Shown: one piece after another, positions 34,834 through 42,976 of the stretch
Layout of the letters: the number at the start of each line of letters is the position of its first letter
Position numbering within the stretch: position 1 is the first letter of the stretch
Assembly (NCBI GenBank): GCA_045601045.1
Contig: JAZRZA010000045.1
Coordinates: 1 to 64,000 of the forward strand
Direction of reading: 5' to 3'
Origin: UBA1181 sp045601045
GTDB lineage: Bacteria > Bacteroidota > Bacteroidia > Bacteroidales > Paludibacteraceae
Length of the DNA: 64,000 nt
The notes under the pieces: generated by a model
The model's database searches: none
What the model was told of the DNA's origin: nothing
What the model saw: the letters and a program-made list of their open reading frames with translations, nothing else
Translations under genes and position numbers: made by a program

Positions 34834-36543
34834 ATGGCAAAGTCATTTAACTCAGTGCTTGCAAAGTTCCTTCTTAGTGTTGCTGGTTCAGGACAAAAGA
34901 AGGTGCTTGTAGAGGCTTCAAAGAATTGTAAGAAGTCACAAGCGGAAACGCTTAGAGCGATCTTGAATTACGCAAAGGATTCAGTTTACGGTAAGGAACA
35001 TAATTTTGCTCAAATTTTGGAGTCTACCACTGATGATGCTCTTTTTGAGGCTTATCGTCAAAATGTGAAGCCAAACGATTATGAGGATTTCCGTCCATAC
35101 GTAGAGCGTCACAAGAATGGTGAGGCCGACGTTTTGTTCCCTGGAAAACCAAAGATGTACGCTACCACTTCCGGTACAACTTCTGAACCAAAGTGGATTC
35201 CTATCACCAACGAATACTACAGCAACATCTACTCCAAGATGACCAAGGTATGGCTCTATTCATTCATTGAGAACCGTCCAGAGGTGTTCAACGGAAAGAT
35301 CGTCTCTATCGTGGGTAAGGCGATTGAAGGTCAGGCTCCAGATGGAACTTTGTTCGGATCTGTGTCAGGTGTGACTCAACGAGATTGTCCTGGTTTCGTG
35401 AAGAAGTTGTACACAGCTCCTGCCGATGTCTTTACCATTGCGGACTACAAAGCTCGTTACTATTGCATCATGCGTTTCGGTATTGAACAAGATGTTACCT
35501 TGATTGTGACTGCCAACCCTTCTACCATCGTCGAGATGCAGAATAATGTAAATGAGTTCTTCGACGATTATGTTGATGATATCGAGAAGGGTACAATCAG
35601 CGCTAAGATCAATATTTCAGACGATCTTCGTCAGAAGATGTTGGCTGAGAAGAATATAAAGCCAAATCCAAAGCGTGCCGCTGAGTTGCGTGCTTTGAAG
35701 GCTCAATATGGCACCGTGCTTCCTAAGCACTACTGGCCTAACCTACAAATCCTAAACACTTGGAAGTGTGGTAACACCCGCATGTATCTTGACAAGTTCA
35801 AGAACTCATTCCCTGATCACTGCTTGCACCAAGAGTTCAGCTACTTCTCATCGGAGTGCCGCGCGGGATTGGTTATGCCTGAGACCAAGGATACAAACGG
35901 AACTGTTGTCTTCCCTCATATGCACTACTTCGAGTTCGTCGAGGAGCACGATATCGACAGCGAGAATCCAAGATTCTATCAACTTCACGAGTTGGAGTTG
36001 GGTAAGAAATATTGTCCATACGTAACCACTTGGGCGGGTCTTTACCGCTATACGATGAGCGACTTGCTTGAGGTGGATGGAAAGTTCAATGAGATTCCTA
36101 CCATCCACATGATCCAAAAGATCAATGGTATTGTGACCATGACGGGAGAGAAACTCCATGAGCGTCAGTTCATTACCGCTGTGGAGGAGGCCTCTAAGAG
36201 CACAGGCAAGAAGCTTAAATTCTACATCGGATTCGCCGATATGGATATCTCCGCATATCGTTTCTACTATGAGTTCGAGAACCAAGATACGATGCAAGCC
36301 GAGGCGGATGAGTTCAACAAGCTTGTGGATGAAAATTTGAAGAAGGTAAACATCGAGTATGAGGCGAAGAGAGCATCCTTCCGTGTAAAGGATCCAATCG
36401 CTCACTTGCTCGTGGAGAACTCTTTCGAGAAGTTTAAGGCTCGTTGTATCGACGAGGGCGCAAGAGATGGACAGTTCAAACTTAACATCTTACTCCAGGA
36501 TGAGAAGCGTCATGCTAAGTTTAAAGATCTTGTTAAGAAATAA
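34834..36543 (+). CDS. GH3-family (auxin-responsive promoter-like) acyl-adenylate synthetase
   Basis: The 569-residue product matches the GH3 family of the ANL adenylating superfamily. The P-loop-like motif TSGTTSEPK (112-120) binds ATP phosphates. Downstream segments (LNTWKCGNTRMYLDKF, FSYFSSECRAGL, YCPYVTTWAGLYRYTMSDLLEV, MTGEKLHERQF) are typical of bacterial GH3 proteins. In plants GH3 enzymes join acyl acids such as jasmonate or indole acetate to amino acids; the bacterial substrate is unknown. The stop codon overlaps the ATG of the HAD phosphatase by 1 nt, so the two are translationally coupled. Confidence 0.9.
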   Translation: MAKSFNSVLAKFLLSVAGSGQKKVLVEASKNCKKSQAETLRAILNYAKDSVYGKEHNFAQILESTTDDALFEAYRQNVKPNDYEDFRPYVERHKNGEADVLFPGKPKMYATTSGTTSEPKWIPITNEYYSNIYSKMTKVWLYSFIENRPEVFNGKIVSIVGKAIEGQAPDGTLFGSVSGVTQRDCPGFVKKLYTAPADVFTIADYKARYYCIMRFGIEQDVTLIVTANPSTIVEMQNNVNEFFDDYVDDIEKGTISAKINISDDLRQKMLAEKNIKPNPKRAAELRALKAQYGTVLPKHYWPNLQILNTWKCGNTRMYLDKFKNSFPDHCLHQEFSYFSSECRAGLVMPETKDTNGTVVFPHMHYFEFVEEHDIDSENPRFYQLHELELGKKYCPYVTTWAGLYRYTMSDLLEVDGKFNEIPTIHMIQKINGIVTMTGEKLHERQFITAVEEASKSTGKKLKFYIGFADMDISAYRFYYEFENQDTMQAEADEFNKLVDENLKKVNIEYEAKRASFRVKDPIAHLLVENSFEKFKARCIDEGARDGQFKLNILLQDEKRHAKFKDLVKK

Positions 36544-37235
36544 TGGCGAAGGTAGATTGGTCAAGAGTTAAGGCGGTTGTCTTCGATTTTGATGGCACAT
36601 TGTACGATAAGTCCAAGTTCCCTTTTTGGCTTGTCTTGAGGTCTCCATGGGATATTCCTCGCATGAAGGCGGAGAGAAAGACTCGAAAGGAGATGAAGAA
36701 TATGGATTTAGGCAGTGGAGAGGCATTCAATGCCTACTTCTACGAGTCAATGGGAAAAAAGCAAGGTCGTTCGGCTGCCGAGGCGGGCAAGTGGTTCAAC
36801 GAGGTATATCTGCGGAATTTCCTCAAAATCCTCAAGAGACATTACCGTCCCTATCCCCATATTCCTCAAATATTGGAGAAATTGGCCGACCTTGAATGTA
36901 AGACCGTCGTATTCTCCGACTACTCCCGCACAGAGGAGCGTTTGGAGGCGTTGGGGCTTTCTCTCAAGAGCTTTGATTACTGCTATAATGCACCCGATAT
37001 GGGTGGCTTGAAACCTACACCAAGATTGATTCGTGAAATCGTCGATGAGTTGAAGGTGGAAGGTTCTGAGGTGCTCGTCGTAGGAGACCGTATGGATACC
37101 GACGGTGAGTCTGCGGTAGCGGTAGGCGCCCAATTTATTCAGATTGTTAAGAAACCTGTGGCCCAAGAGGGCGAATATCCTGCGATGTTGTGGGGTGAAT
37201 TCGCTGATGAGGTGCTGAGCGTGCCTGTGGGATAA
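36543..37235 (+). CDS. HAD-superfamily phosphatase
   Basis: A 230-residue haloacid dehalogenase-type hydrolase. Motif I is FDFDGTLYD (nucleophile Asp15, acid/base Asp17), motif II is VVFSDYSRTEERL, motif III is the Lys in GLKPTPR and motif IV is VVGDRMDTDGESA. The region between motifs I and II is a helical cap of about 80 residues. The ATG overlaps the GH3 stop by 1 nt, suggesting that the phosphatase acts on the same unknown metabolite. A strong terminator follows. Confidence 0.88.
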   Translation: MAKVDWSRVKAVVFDFDGTLYDKSKFPFWLVLRSPWDIPRMKAERKTRKEMKNMDLGSGEAFNAYFYESMGKKQGRSAAEAGKWFNEVYLRNFLKILKRHYRPYPHIPQILEKLADLECKTVVFSDYSRTEERLEALGLSLKSFDYCYNAPDMGGLKPTPRLIREIVDELKVEGSEVLVVGDRMDTDGESAVAVGAQFIQIVKKPVAQEGEYPAMLWGEFADEVLSVPVG

Positions 37236-37252
37236 TGGGTGGAAATCCATAT

Positions 37253-37292
37253 AAAACCACGAAAGTCTTATACGGCTTTCGTGGTTTTTTTT
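37253..37292 (+). terminator. Terminator of the GH3-HAD operon
   Basis: A 13-bp stem (AAAACCACGAAAG / CTTTCGTGGTTTT) followed by a T run lies 18 bp after the HAD stop codon. Confidence 0.85.
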
Positions 37293-37314
37293 CATTTAAT
37301 TCGTTGAGCTAAGT

Positions 37315-38262
37315 ATGAAAAGAATTGGAATCGTGGGTGGTGCCTTGGTGCTGTTGTGCGTAGCCCTTTATTGGTATTCTCAAAAACGAGAACTTTACGC
37401 CGAACCCCTCTATTGGTACGACAATGGGAAGCGTGTGGATCCAAGCTTGGTGGATGTGTTCTATATCTTGCCGACTTGTGTTTTCGATTGGAACGATTCG
37501 TCAGGTGCGGTGAACCATTACGCCTCGCTTACCGACTCCGCACAGCGTGCCGCTATGCTTCCTTCCTATCAGTTGGCTGATGATATCTTTGCCGATAGCG
37601 CCAATTTTTTTGCGCCTTATTACCGTCACATCTCTCTGAATACTTGGATGGAGGGCGAAGAGGCTGTAGAGGATCGTTTTCCTGCCGCTATGGCGGACAT
37701 CCGTGAAGCATTTGGGTATTATATGAAGCATAAGAATGGGGGAAGACCTTTCCTTTTGGCAGGCTTTAGCCAGGGGGCTAAATGTGTGGTCGAGTTGGTC
37801 AAGGAGCTAACTCCGGAGCAGGCTTCGCGGCTGGTTGCCGCATATGTCTGTGGATATAAAGTGACCCCTGCGGATACTTGTGGCGCCCCATTTTTGCGTG
37901 CGGCAAAGGGGGCGGACGATACTGGCGTGGCAGTTGTCTATAATACGGTAGGAAGGGTTGAGGCTACGGCTCCTATCCTGACTTCGGATAACATGTGGGT
38001 GATCAACCCAGCCTCCTGGACAACCGACACGATGGCCCATGCGTTGAATGATAGCGTCTCCATACAAGTGGATGAGTCGCACAAGGTGTTGATCGCCAAA
38101 GGTTTGGATGAAGATGCTGTTTTTGTGGAGAGTCTCCAGTCGCTTTTCCCCGTGGGTAATTATCATCTGTTGGAGTTGACGCTCTATCACGATCTCCTTC
38201 AAAAGAACGTGAAGCAGCGTATTCGATCTTATGGCGAGTCATCTAAATCAGTCAATAGATAG
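37315..38262 (+). CDS. DUF3089-type alpha/beta hydrolase, membrane-anchored or secreted
   Basis: A 315-residue protein with an N-terminal hydrophobic segment (residues 4-20), either a signal anchor or an uncleaved signal peptide. The nucleophile elbow GFSQG places the catalytic Ser at 152. The preceding segments (VDVFYILPT, then FFAPYYRH) match the DUF3089 family as I know it. The late Asp/His of a triad is plausibly in the NYHLLELTLYHDLL region. Substrate unknown. It is monocistronic and begins 23 bp after the preceding terminator. Confidence 0.8.
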   Translation: MKRIGIVGGALVLLCVALYWYSQKRELYAEPLYWYDNGKRVDPSLVDVFYILPTCVFDWNDSSGAVNHYASLTDSAQRAAMLPSYQLADDIFADSANFFAPYYRHISLNTWMEGEEAVEDRFPAAMADIREAFGYYMKHKNGGRPFLLAGFSQGAKCVVELVKELTPEQASRLVAAYVCGYKVTPADTCGAPFLRAAKGADDTGVAVVYNTVGRVEATAPILTSDNMWVINPASWTTDTMAHALNDSVSIQVDESHKVLIAKGLDEDAVFVESLQSLFPVGNYHLLELTLYHDLLQKNVKQRIRSYGESSKSVNR

Positions 38263-38346
38263 TTTCTCGCTTGTTTCGTAGGAAATGTAGCAGGCAGCAG
38301 CGGATAGGGAAGGTGTGTCAGTAAGATTGGATAGGGTATAAAAGAA

Positions 38347-38378
38347 AAGAAGTTGATTGCTTTCGTAATCAACTTCTT
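38347..38378. terminator. Terminator between the DUF3089 gene and tRNA-Asp
   Basis: A perfect 12-bp stem (AAGAAGTTGATT / AATCAACTTCTT) with an 8-nt loop. T-rich stretches on both sides let it end both the DUF3089 transcript and the minus-strand tRNA-Asp transcript. Confidence 0.8.
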
Positions 38379-38386
38379 CGTTTTTG

Positions 38387-38460
38387 CGGTGCGGACGGGA
38401 CTCGAACCCGCGACCCCATGCGTGACAGGCATGTATTCTAACCAGCTGAACTACCACACC
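38387..38460 (-). tRNA. tRNA-Asp (GTC)
   Basis: A 74-nt cloverleaf on the minus strand: acceptor arms GGTGTGG and CCGCACC, D arm beginning TAGTTCAG, anticodon loop CTGTCAC with anticodon GTC, a T arm with GGTTCGAGTCC, and discriminator G. No CCA is encoded. Confidence 0.97.
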
Positions 38461-38494
38461 AGATTTTTTGAGTTGTTTTCTCTCAACTGCGGTG

Positions 38495-38524
38495 CAAAGG
38501 TAGTGCTTTATTTTGAATCTGCAA
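38495..38524 (-). promoter_or_regulatory. Promoter of tRNA-Asp
   Basis: On the minus strand, TTG (38524-38522), a 19-bp spacer and TACCTTTG (38502-38495) fit the Bacteroidota consensus, 34 bp upstream of the tRNA. The same TACCTTTG element precedes the second tRNA-Asn. Confidence 0.65.
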
Positions 38525-38562
38525 TAGGTAGATGCGATTTTTTTTGAAAAATAGTGCTGTTG

Positions 38563-39876
38563 TTAGATACTATTATTTTTTCGTCTCTCTATTTCTTCTG
38601 TAAAAGCATAGAGAGGAATACATTCCAACCAATCTTGTTTGATATGATTTTTCATGGAGATGCGAATGGCTTCAAGGTCTGGGTTGTTTGAAATAAAGGT
38701 TTTCAGCGACTTCGCATGTACATTTTCCTCTGCTTTTACCTCTACAGGGTAAACTTTATTGGCGAGCTGTATTACGAAATCAATCTCAATGGTTGAATTG
38801 TCAACGCTATGATAATAGAAAGGGATTGCGGTGGTTGTCAGTTGACAACAAACGAATAGTTCGGTGAATGCCCCTTTGTATTCCGAGAAGATTTGGTCGT
38901 TGATGAGGATTGCTGATGCTGGAACGTCTACCATCGCTCCCATAAGTCCCACGTCTAGTACGAACAATTTAAATGCGGAGAAATCTTCATAGAACTTCAA
39001 TGGCATTTTTATGGCATTGACGCGACTCACTTGGTATATTAAACCTGCGTCAATCAACCACTGGATGGCGAGCTCGAATTCGCTCGCACGAGCACCCTTT
39101 TTCATTGCTCCGTATATGAATTTTTTGTTGTCTTTGGCAAGTTGCGAAGGAATGTTGTTCCATACCATTTGAATCCTGGGTACTTGGGCTGATGGAGCAT
39201 GTTTGGAGAAGTCACGCGAATAGTCGAAAAGTATTTGTTTTTGACGGGCGCGGACTTCCTTGAGCCCCAAATTTTGGACGAAGGCAAGAACCGCAGAAGG
39301 CATTCCCCCAACATAATAATATTGTCGCAAGAGATCTTTGTAAACGTCAGACAACGAATTTATTATCTCCCAATCTCCACGCTTTAGTTCCTCCACGAGT
39401 TTCTTCTTGTCCAGTGCCAACAGAAATTCTTCAAACGACATTGGGTACAGACGTAGCATGTCCACCTTCCCCACAGGAAACGACACTCCTTCATGCAGAG
39501 ATATACCTAACAATGATCCGGCAACAATTATATGGTAATCTGGGGCATCTTCGCAAAAATATTTTAAAGATTCAAGTGCTTGGGGACAATCCTGTATTTC
39601 GTCAAGAAAAATCAGCGTGTCATGTGGAGTTATGTCTGTTTCTGACAATGCGGAAAGATTGCGAATGATTTTCCCCGTGTCACCGCCTCGTTCAAACACT
39701 TCACGTACGAGTGGTTGCCTATCTAAACTGAAGAATGCGAATTTTTTGTATTCGTTTCTTGCAAACTCATTGACAAGGTATGTTTTCCCTACTTGACGCG
39801 CACCATTAAGAATGAGAGGCTTCCTATTTTCTTTTATCTTCCAGTCTATTAGTGATTTATATAAGATTCTCTCCAT
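38563..39876 (-). CDS. AAA_14/DUF4143 ATPase with C-terminal nuclease-like motif
   Basis: A 437-residue protein starting at MERILYKSL. Walker A is GARQVGKT (25-32) and Walker B is LIFLDEIQD (88-96). The C-terminal DUF4143 part holds EIDFVIQ and PVEVKAE, that is Asp366, Glu379 and Lys381, a PD-(D/E)xK-like arrangement. These ATPases are abundant and often horizontally spread in Bacteroidota, with unknown function; some are suspected of roles in defence or mobile-element biology. An upstream ATG at 39981 is open in frame, but the extension encodes the translated promoter repeat (RQKKCN twice), so I reject it. It stands alone between tRNA-Asp and the SGNH/MBOAT operon. Confidence 0.85.
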   Translation of the reverse strand: MERILYKSLIDWKIKENRKPLILNGARQVGKTYLVNEFARNEYKKFAFFSLDRQPLVREVFERGGDTGKIIRNLSALSETDITPHDTLIFLDEIQDCPQALESLKYFCEDAPDYHIIVAGSLLGISLHEGVSFPVGKVDMLRLYPMSFEEFLLALDKKKLVEELKRGDWEIINSLSDVYKDLLRQYYYVGGMPSAVLAFVQNLGLKEVRARQKQILFDYSRDFSKHAPSAQVPRIQMVWNNIPSQLAKDNKKFIYGAMKKGARASEFELAIQWLIDAGLIYQVSRVNAIKMPLKFYEDFSAFKLFVLDVGLMGAMVDVPASAILINDQIFSEYKGAFTELFVCCQLTTTAIPFYYHSVDNSTIEIDFVIQLANKVYPVEVKAEENVHAKSLKTFISNNPDLEAIRISMKNHIKQDWLECIPLYAFTEEIERRKNNSI

Positions 39877-39883
39877 TTTATTG

Positions 39884-39931
39884 CATTTTTTTTGACGAGT
39901 TTCTGATGCAAAATTACATTTTTTTTGACGA
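39884..39931 (-). promoter_or_regulatory. Perfect 15-bp direct repeat over the ATPase promoter
   Basis: The sequence CATTTTTTTTGACGA occurs at 39884-39898 and again at 39917-39931, spaced 33 bp (about three helical turns). Between them on the minus strand is TAATTTTG (39916-39909), a match to TAnnTTTG. One copy abuts the -7 element and the other lies just before the start codon, so an operator for self-regulation is plausible. Confidence 0.65.
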
Positions 39932-40020
39932 CAAAGCAGTGTTTCTTCACACTTTTTTAATGAATGTGGTTGTTGTGCCACTTTCTTCTGTTACCATTTT
40001 TATGAATGGTGATTTATTTG

Positions 40021-40028
40021 TAGATTTG
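40021..40028 (+). promoter_or_regulatory. -7 promoter element of the SGNH/MBOAT operon
   Basis: TAGATTTG fits TAnnTTTG and lies 22 bp upstream of the ATG at 40051. No clear -33 element is seen. Confidence 0.45.
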
Positions 40029-40050
40029 TAATCTATAAATTTAATACTTG

Positions 40051-41703
40051 ATGAAAGCGTATAAATCTTTAATCTTCTTTCTGTCCATATTGGCCGTCTT
40101 GATATTGATGACCCAATTTTTCCCCAAGGAGGGCATTACCATTGGACATAAAGTGGAAATCGATACCACCACAACTTCTAAAGATAGTTTGACAGATCCG
40201 TTGACGACGGGCAATTTAGGTACGGCCGAGGCTACTTTTGAGACCGTGGATGATGATTCCGTCTTGGTATATGAGTCTGATTTCCTTTCGCAGTTAGCTA
40301 AGGAGAATTTCACTTTGCGTTTCCCCTCGTTGGAGCAGGCGATGTCCAGCAAGTCCAATGATGGCACCTCCGTGGAGAGCGATTTGGCGCGGACCGAAAG
40401 GGAGTTACGAATGCAATTTGAGCAAGACTCTCTGAATAGGTTGAACGACTCGTTGTTGGCACAAGAAGAGAAGGAGAAAAAGGCCTTCATGGATACTTTG
40501 AATTTCTATCAGAAGTTTGCCACAAAGAGTGCTGCAAGAATCTATTTCCCTAATGACGATGTCCACGTGATGGACAAATTGATAGCCTCACTTCAGAAGT
40601 GTGGAAGGGGAGAGGTGGTTCATATTCTCCACTATGGCGATTCTCAAATCGAATCGGACCGTATCACAGGCTTCATCCGTCAAAAGATGCAGGAGCGTTT
40701 TGGCGGTTTCGGTCCGGGCTTGTGTCCGGCCATGCAACCGATTGCCTCCTACACGGTGGCTCAGTGGGCATCCGACAGCTTGCCTCGCTTCATTGCGGAT
40801 GGTAACCTTCGCCAGAAATTATCGGACGACCATTATGGCGTATTGGCGCAGATGGCCAAACTGAATGGTAAGGTGACGCTCAATTACACCATTCGAAACA
40901 GCAATAAGGTATATTCGAAAGCCAAGAAATTCTCCCAAATACGTCTTTTGGTCGGTAACACAGGCACCAACTTCACCGCAAAATTACGGTGGGGTAAGCG
41001 AGATTCCGTTCAGGTGATAGACGCTGCCGTTCCTGAGATGTCGGTCTTGACCTGGAAGTTGGATACGATGGTTTCCGACGTGAAGCTGGACCTTTCTGGA
41101 ACGGGTGAAATCTATGGTGTGGCGATGGATGGCCGTTCGGGTGTCTCTATGGACAATATTCCTCTGCGCGGAAGTTCGGGTACCTTCTTCACCCGTATCA
41201 ACTCCCATCTGTTGTCCGCCTCTATGTCGGAATTGAATGTGAAATTGATTCTTTTGGAGTATGGAGGAAACTATACTCCGCACATCTATAGCATGGATCG
41301 TGTACAGAAGTACAAGGAGATGATCGCCAGCCAAATCAACTATTTGAAGCGACTCTGTCCGAGTGCGATGATCATTTTGATCGGTCCTGCCGATATGACC
41401 AAGAAGATCGATGGCGAATTGCAGACCTATCCATTCTTGGAAGAGAATATCGAGGGAATGAAGCAAGCCGCATTGGAGAACGGTGCCGCCTTCTGGAACA
41501 TGTATGAGGTGATGGGTGGACGAAACTCGATGATCAAGTGGGTCGACCATGTGCCTGCTTGGGCGGCTTCTGATTATATCCACTTTACGCCGACAGGTGC
41601 GGGCCGTATCGCCGATATGTTCGTCCAATCCTTTATGAACTATTGTGATTATTATGATTTCTTGAAACGAAATAAAAAATGGGCCGAAGAGGTTACGAAA
41701 TGA
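40051..41703 (+). CDS. Membrane-anchored SGNH-fold hydrolase/acyltransferase, first of pair
   Basis: A 550-residue protein with an N-terminal transmembrane anchor (residues 6-23), a Ser/Thr/Asp-rich linker, a coiled-coil-like segment (about 110-150) and a C-terminal SGNH domain. The catalytic Ser is in HYGDSQIESD (Ser198), and the Asp/His pair is in SDYIHFTPTGAGR (Asp508, His511). A GPADM stretch supplies a block III-like region. The next gene overlaps by 4 nt (ATGA) and a MBOAT gene follows, so this is likely the periplasmic transferase of an O-acetylation system, analogous in layout to PatA/PatB or AlgI/AlgJ/AlgX. I infer the role from context. Confidence 0.85.
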   Translation: MKAYKSLIFFLSILAVLILMTQFFPKEGITIGHKVEIDTTTTSKDSLTDPLTTGNLGTAEATFETVDDDSVLVYESDFLSQLAKENFTLRFPSLEQAMSSKSNDGTSVESDLARTERELRMQFEQDSLNRLNDSLLAQEEKEKKAFMDTLNFYQKFATKSAARIYFPNDDVHVMDKLIASLQKCGRGEVVHILHYGDSQIESDRITGFIRQKMQERFGGFGPGLCPAMQPIASYTVAQWASDSLPRFIADGNLRQKLSDDHYGVLAQMAKLNGKVTLNYTIRNSNKVYSKAKKFSQIRLLVGNTGTNFTAKLRWGKRDSVQVIDAAVPEMSVLTWKLDTMVSDVKLDLSGTGEIYGVAMDGRSGVSMDNIPLRGSSGTFFTRINSHLLSASMSELNVKLILLEYGGNYTPHIYSMDRVQKYKEMIASQINYLKRLCPSAMIILIGPADMTKKIDGELQTYPFLEENIEGMKQAALENGAAFWNMYEVMGGRNSMIKWVDHVPAWAASDYIHFTPTGAGRIADMFVQSFMNYCDYYDFLKRNKKWAEEVTK

Positions 41704-42971
41704 TGATGAAACGGTGCGCTCTCCTTTGTTTACTCTCCCTCTCCGCACTTATGTGCGGTGCGCAGGGATTGCTCCGTCGTGACTTACCCAAGTACGACTA
41801 TATTGTGGATTCTTTGAACCAGATAGTCACCCCGGGTTCTGACGAGCGACAGAAAGCCTTCTTCGCGAAGATGGACTCGCTGGTGCTTTGTCACGAAGGA
41901 AATGTGAATGTCTTGCATATCGGAGGATCTCATGTCCAAGCGGATATCTATTCCAACGAAATCCGTCGCAATTTGGACTCCATTAATGCGACCAACCAGT
42001 CGGGTAGAGGATTGATCTTCCCTTATACGGTGGCTAAAACCAATAACCCATCCAATTATAAGATTGTCTATAAGGGAGATTGGACCCCTTCGAAGAATGT
42101 GCAACGAGACAGGAAGGCGGTGCTGGGTCTGACGGGAATGGCTGTCACCACCTCTGATTCAATCGCGGAATTGACTGTTTATCTGAATGGAAAGAGCAGT
42201 ACGAACCGGTGGGTGTGCAATAAGTTGACGCTCTTGGGATATACCGATTCTCTTCAAAAGGTGGATCCTATTGTGCGACTGACCGATTCTTCGTTGTATT
42301 CCGCTCATTACAATTCGGAAATGTCCACTTATACATTCGAGTTCCCGCACAAGGTGGATACCTTCACCATCATATTGGATCAAACGGATCGTAAACATCC
42401 GCACGACTTTACCATTACTGGTTTATTGCCGGAAATTAGTAATCCCGGTTTGATTTATAGTTCGATAGGTGTGAACGGAGCCTCTGTGCCTTCATATTTG
42501 TCTTGCGAAAATTTCGACCGCGATTTGAGTCTGGTCCATCCAGACATGGTGGTCTTCGCCATTGGTATCAACGATGCGTTGGTGAAGAATTTTTCGGAGG
42601 ATCGTTTCGTGCAAAGGTATGACTCCTTGATTTCTAAAGTGGAAGCGGTTTCACCAGGGTGCTATTATGTCTTTGTGACCAACAATGATTCCTATAAACG
42701 TGTGGTTAAAAACAAGAAAAAGAGCTACGAGGTAAATGCCAATGGCTTAAAGGCCCGAAGCGCATTCTATCGTTTAGCGGAAAAGCATGGCGGAAGCGTT
42801 TGGGATCTATTTAGTATTATGGGAGGTTTAGGTTCCATGAAATTGTGGGAAGAGGATGGTATGGCGGCGAAAGATAAGGTTCACTTTACCCATAAGGGAT
42901 ATGTGCTGATCGGTGATATGTTTTACAATGCGTTGATGAGCGCATATTTGGAGATGAATGTTAAGCGATAG
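41700..42971 (+). CDS. Secreted SGNH-fold protein, second of pair
   Basis: A 423-residue protein with a signal peptide (MKRCALLCLLSLSALMCGA; three consecutive ATGs at 41700, 41703 and 41706). It belongs to the same family as the preceding gene, but the Ser motif is HIGGSHVQAD (Ser77) instead of GDSQ. The Asp/His pair is kept in KDKVHFTHKGY (Asp392, His395), and a block with AIGIND supplies the Asn/Asp region. It overlaps the upstream gene by 4 nt and sits 5 nt before the MBOAT gene. It may be a second acetyltransferase with altered oxyanion residues or an esterase; the substrate polysaccharide is not identifiable. Confidence 0.83.
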   Translation: MMMKRCALLCLLSLSALMCGAQGLLRRDLPKYDYIVDSLNQIVTPGSDERQKAFFAKMDSLVLCHEGNVNVLHIGGSHVQADIYSNEIRRNLDSINATNQSGRGLIFPYTVAKTNNPSNYKIVYKGDWTPSKNVQRDRKAVLGLTGMAVTTSDSIAELTVYLNGKSSTNRWVCNKLTLLGYTDSLQKVDPIVRLTDSSLYSAHYNSEMSTYTFEFPHKVDTFTIILDQTDRKHPHDFTITGLLPEISNPGLIYSSIGVNGASVPSYLSCENFDRDLSLVHPDMVVFAIGINDALVKNFSEDRFVQRYDSLISKVEAVSPGCYYVFVTNNDSYKRVVKNKKKSYEVNANGLKARSAFYRLAEKHGGSVWDLFSIMGGLGSMKLWEEDGMAAKDKVHFTHKGYVLIGDMFYNALMSAYLEMNVKR

Positions 42972-42976
42972 TTGTT

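Noticed and set aside
39877..39981. N-terminal 35-residue extension of the DUF4143 ATPase
   Set aside because: The extension is a translation of the promoter region and its direct repeat (RQKKCN occurs twice), and it contains the -7 element; the start at 39876 fits the family.
40984..41748. Minus-strand open frame of 254 codons opposite the first SGNH gene
   Set aside because: It overlaps a well-supported SGNH-domain gene and has His/Arg/Ile-rich shadow composition.
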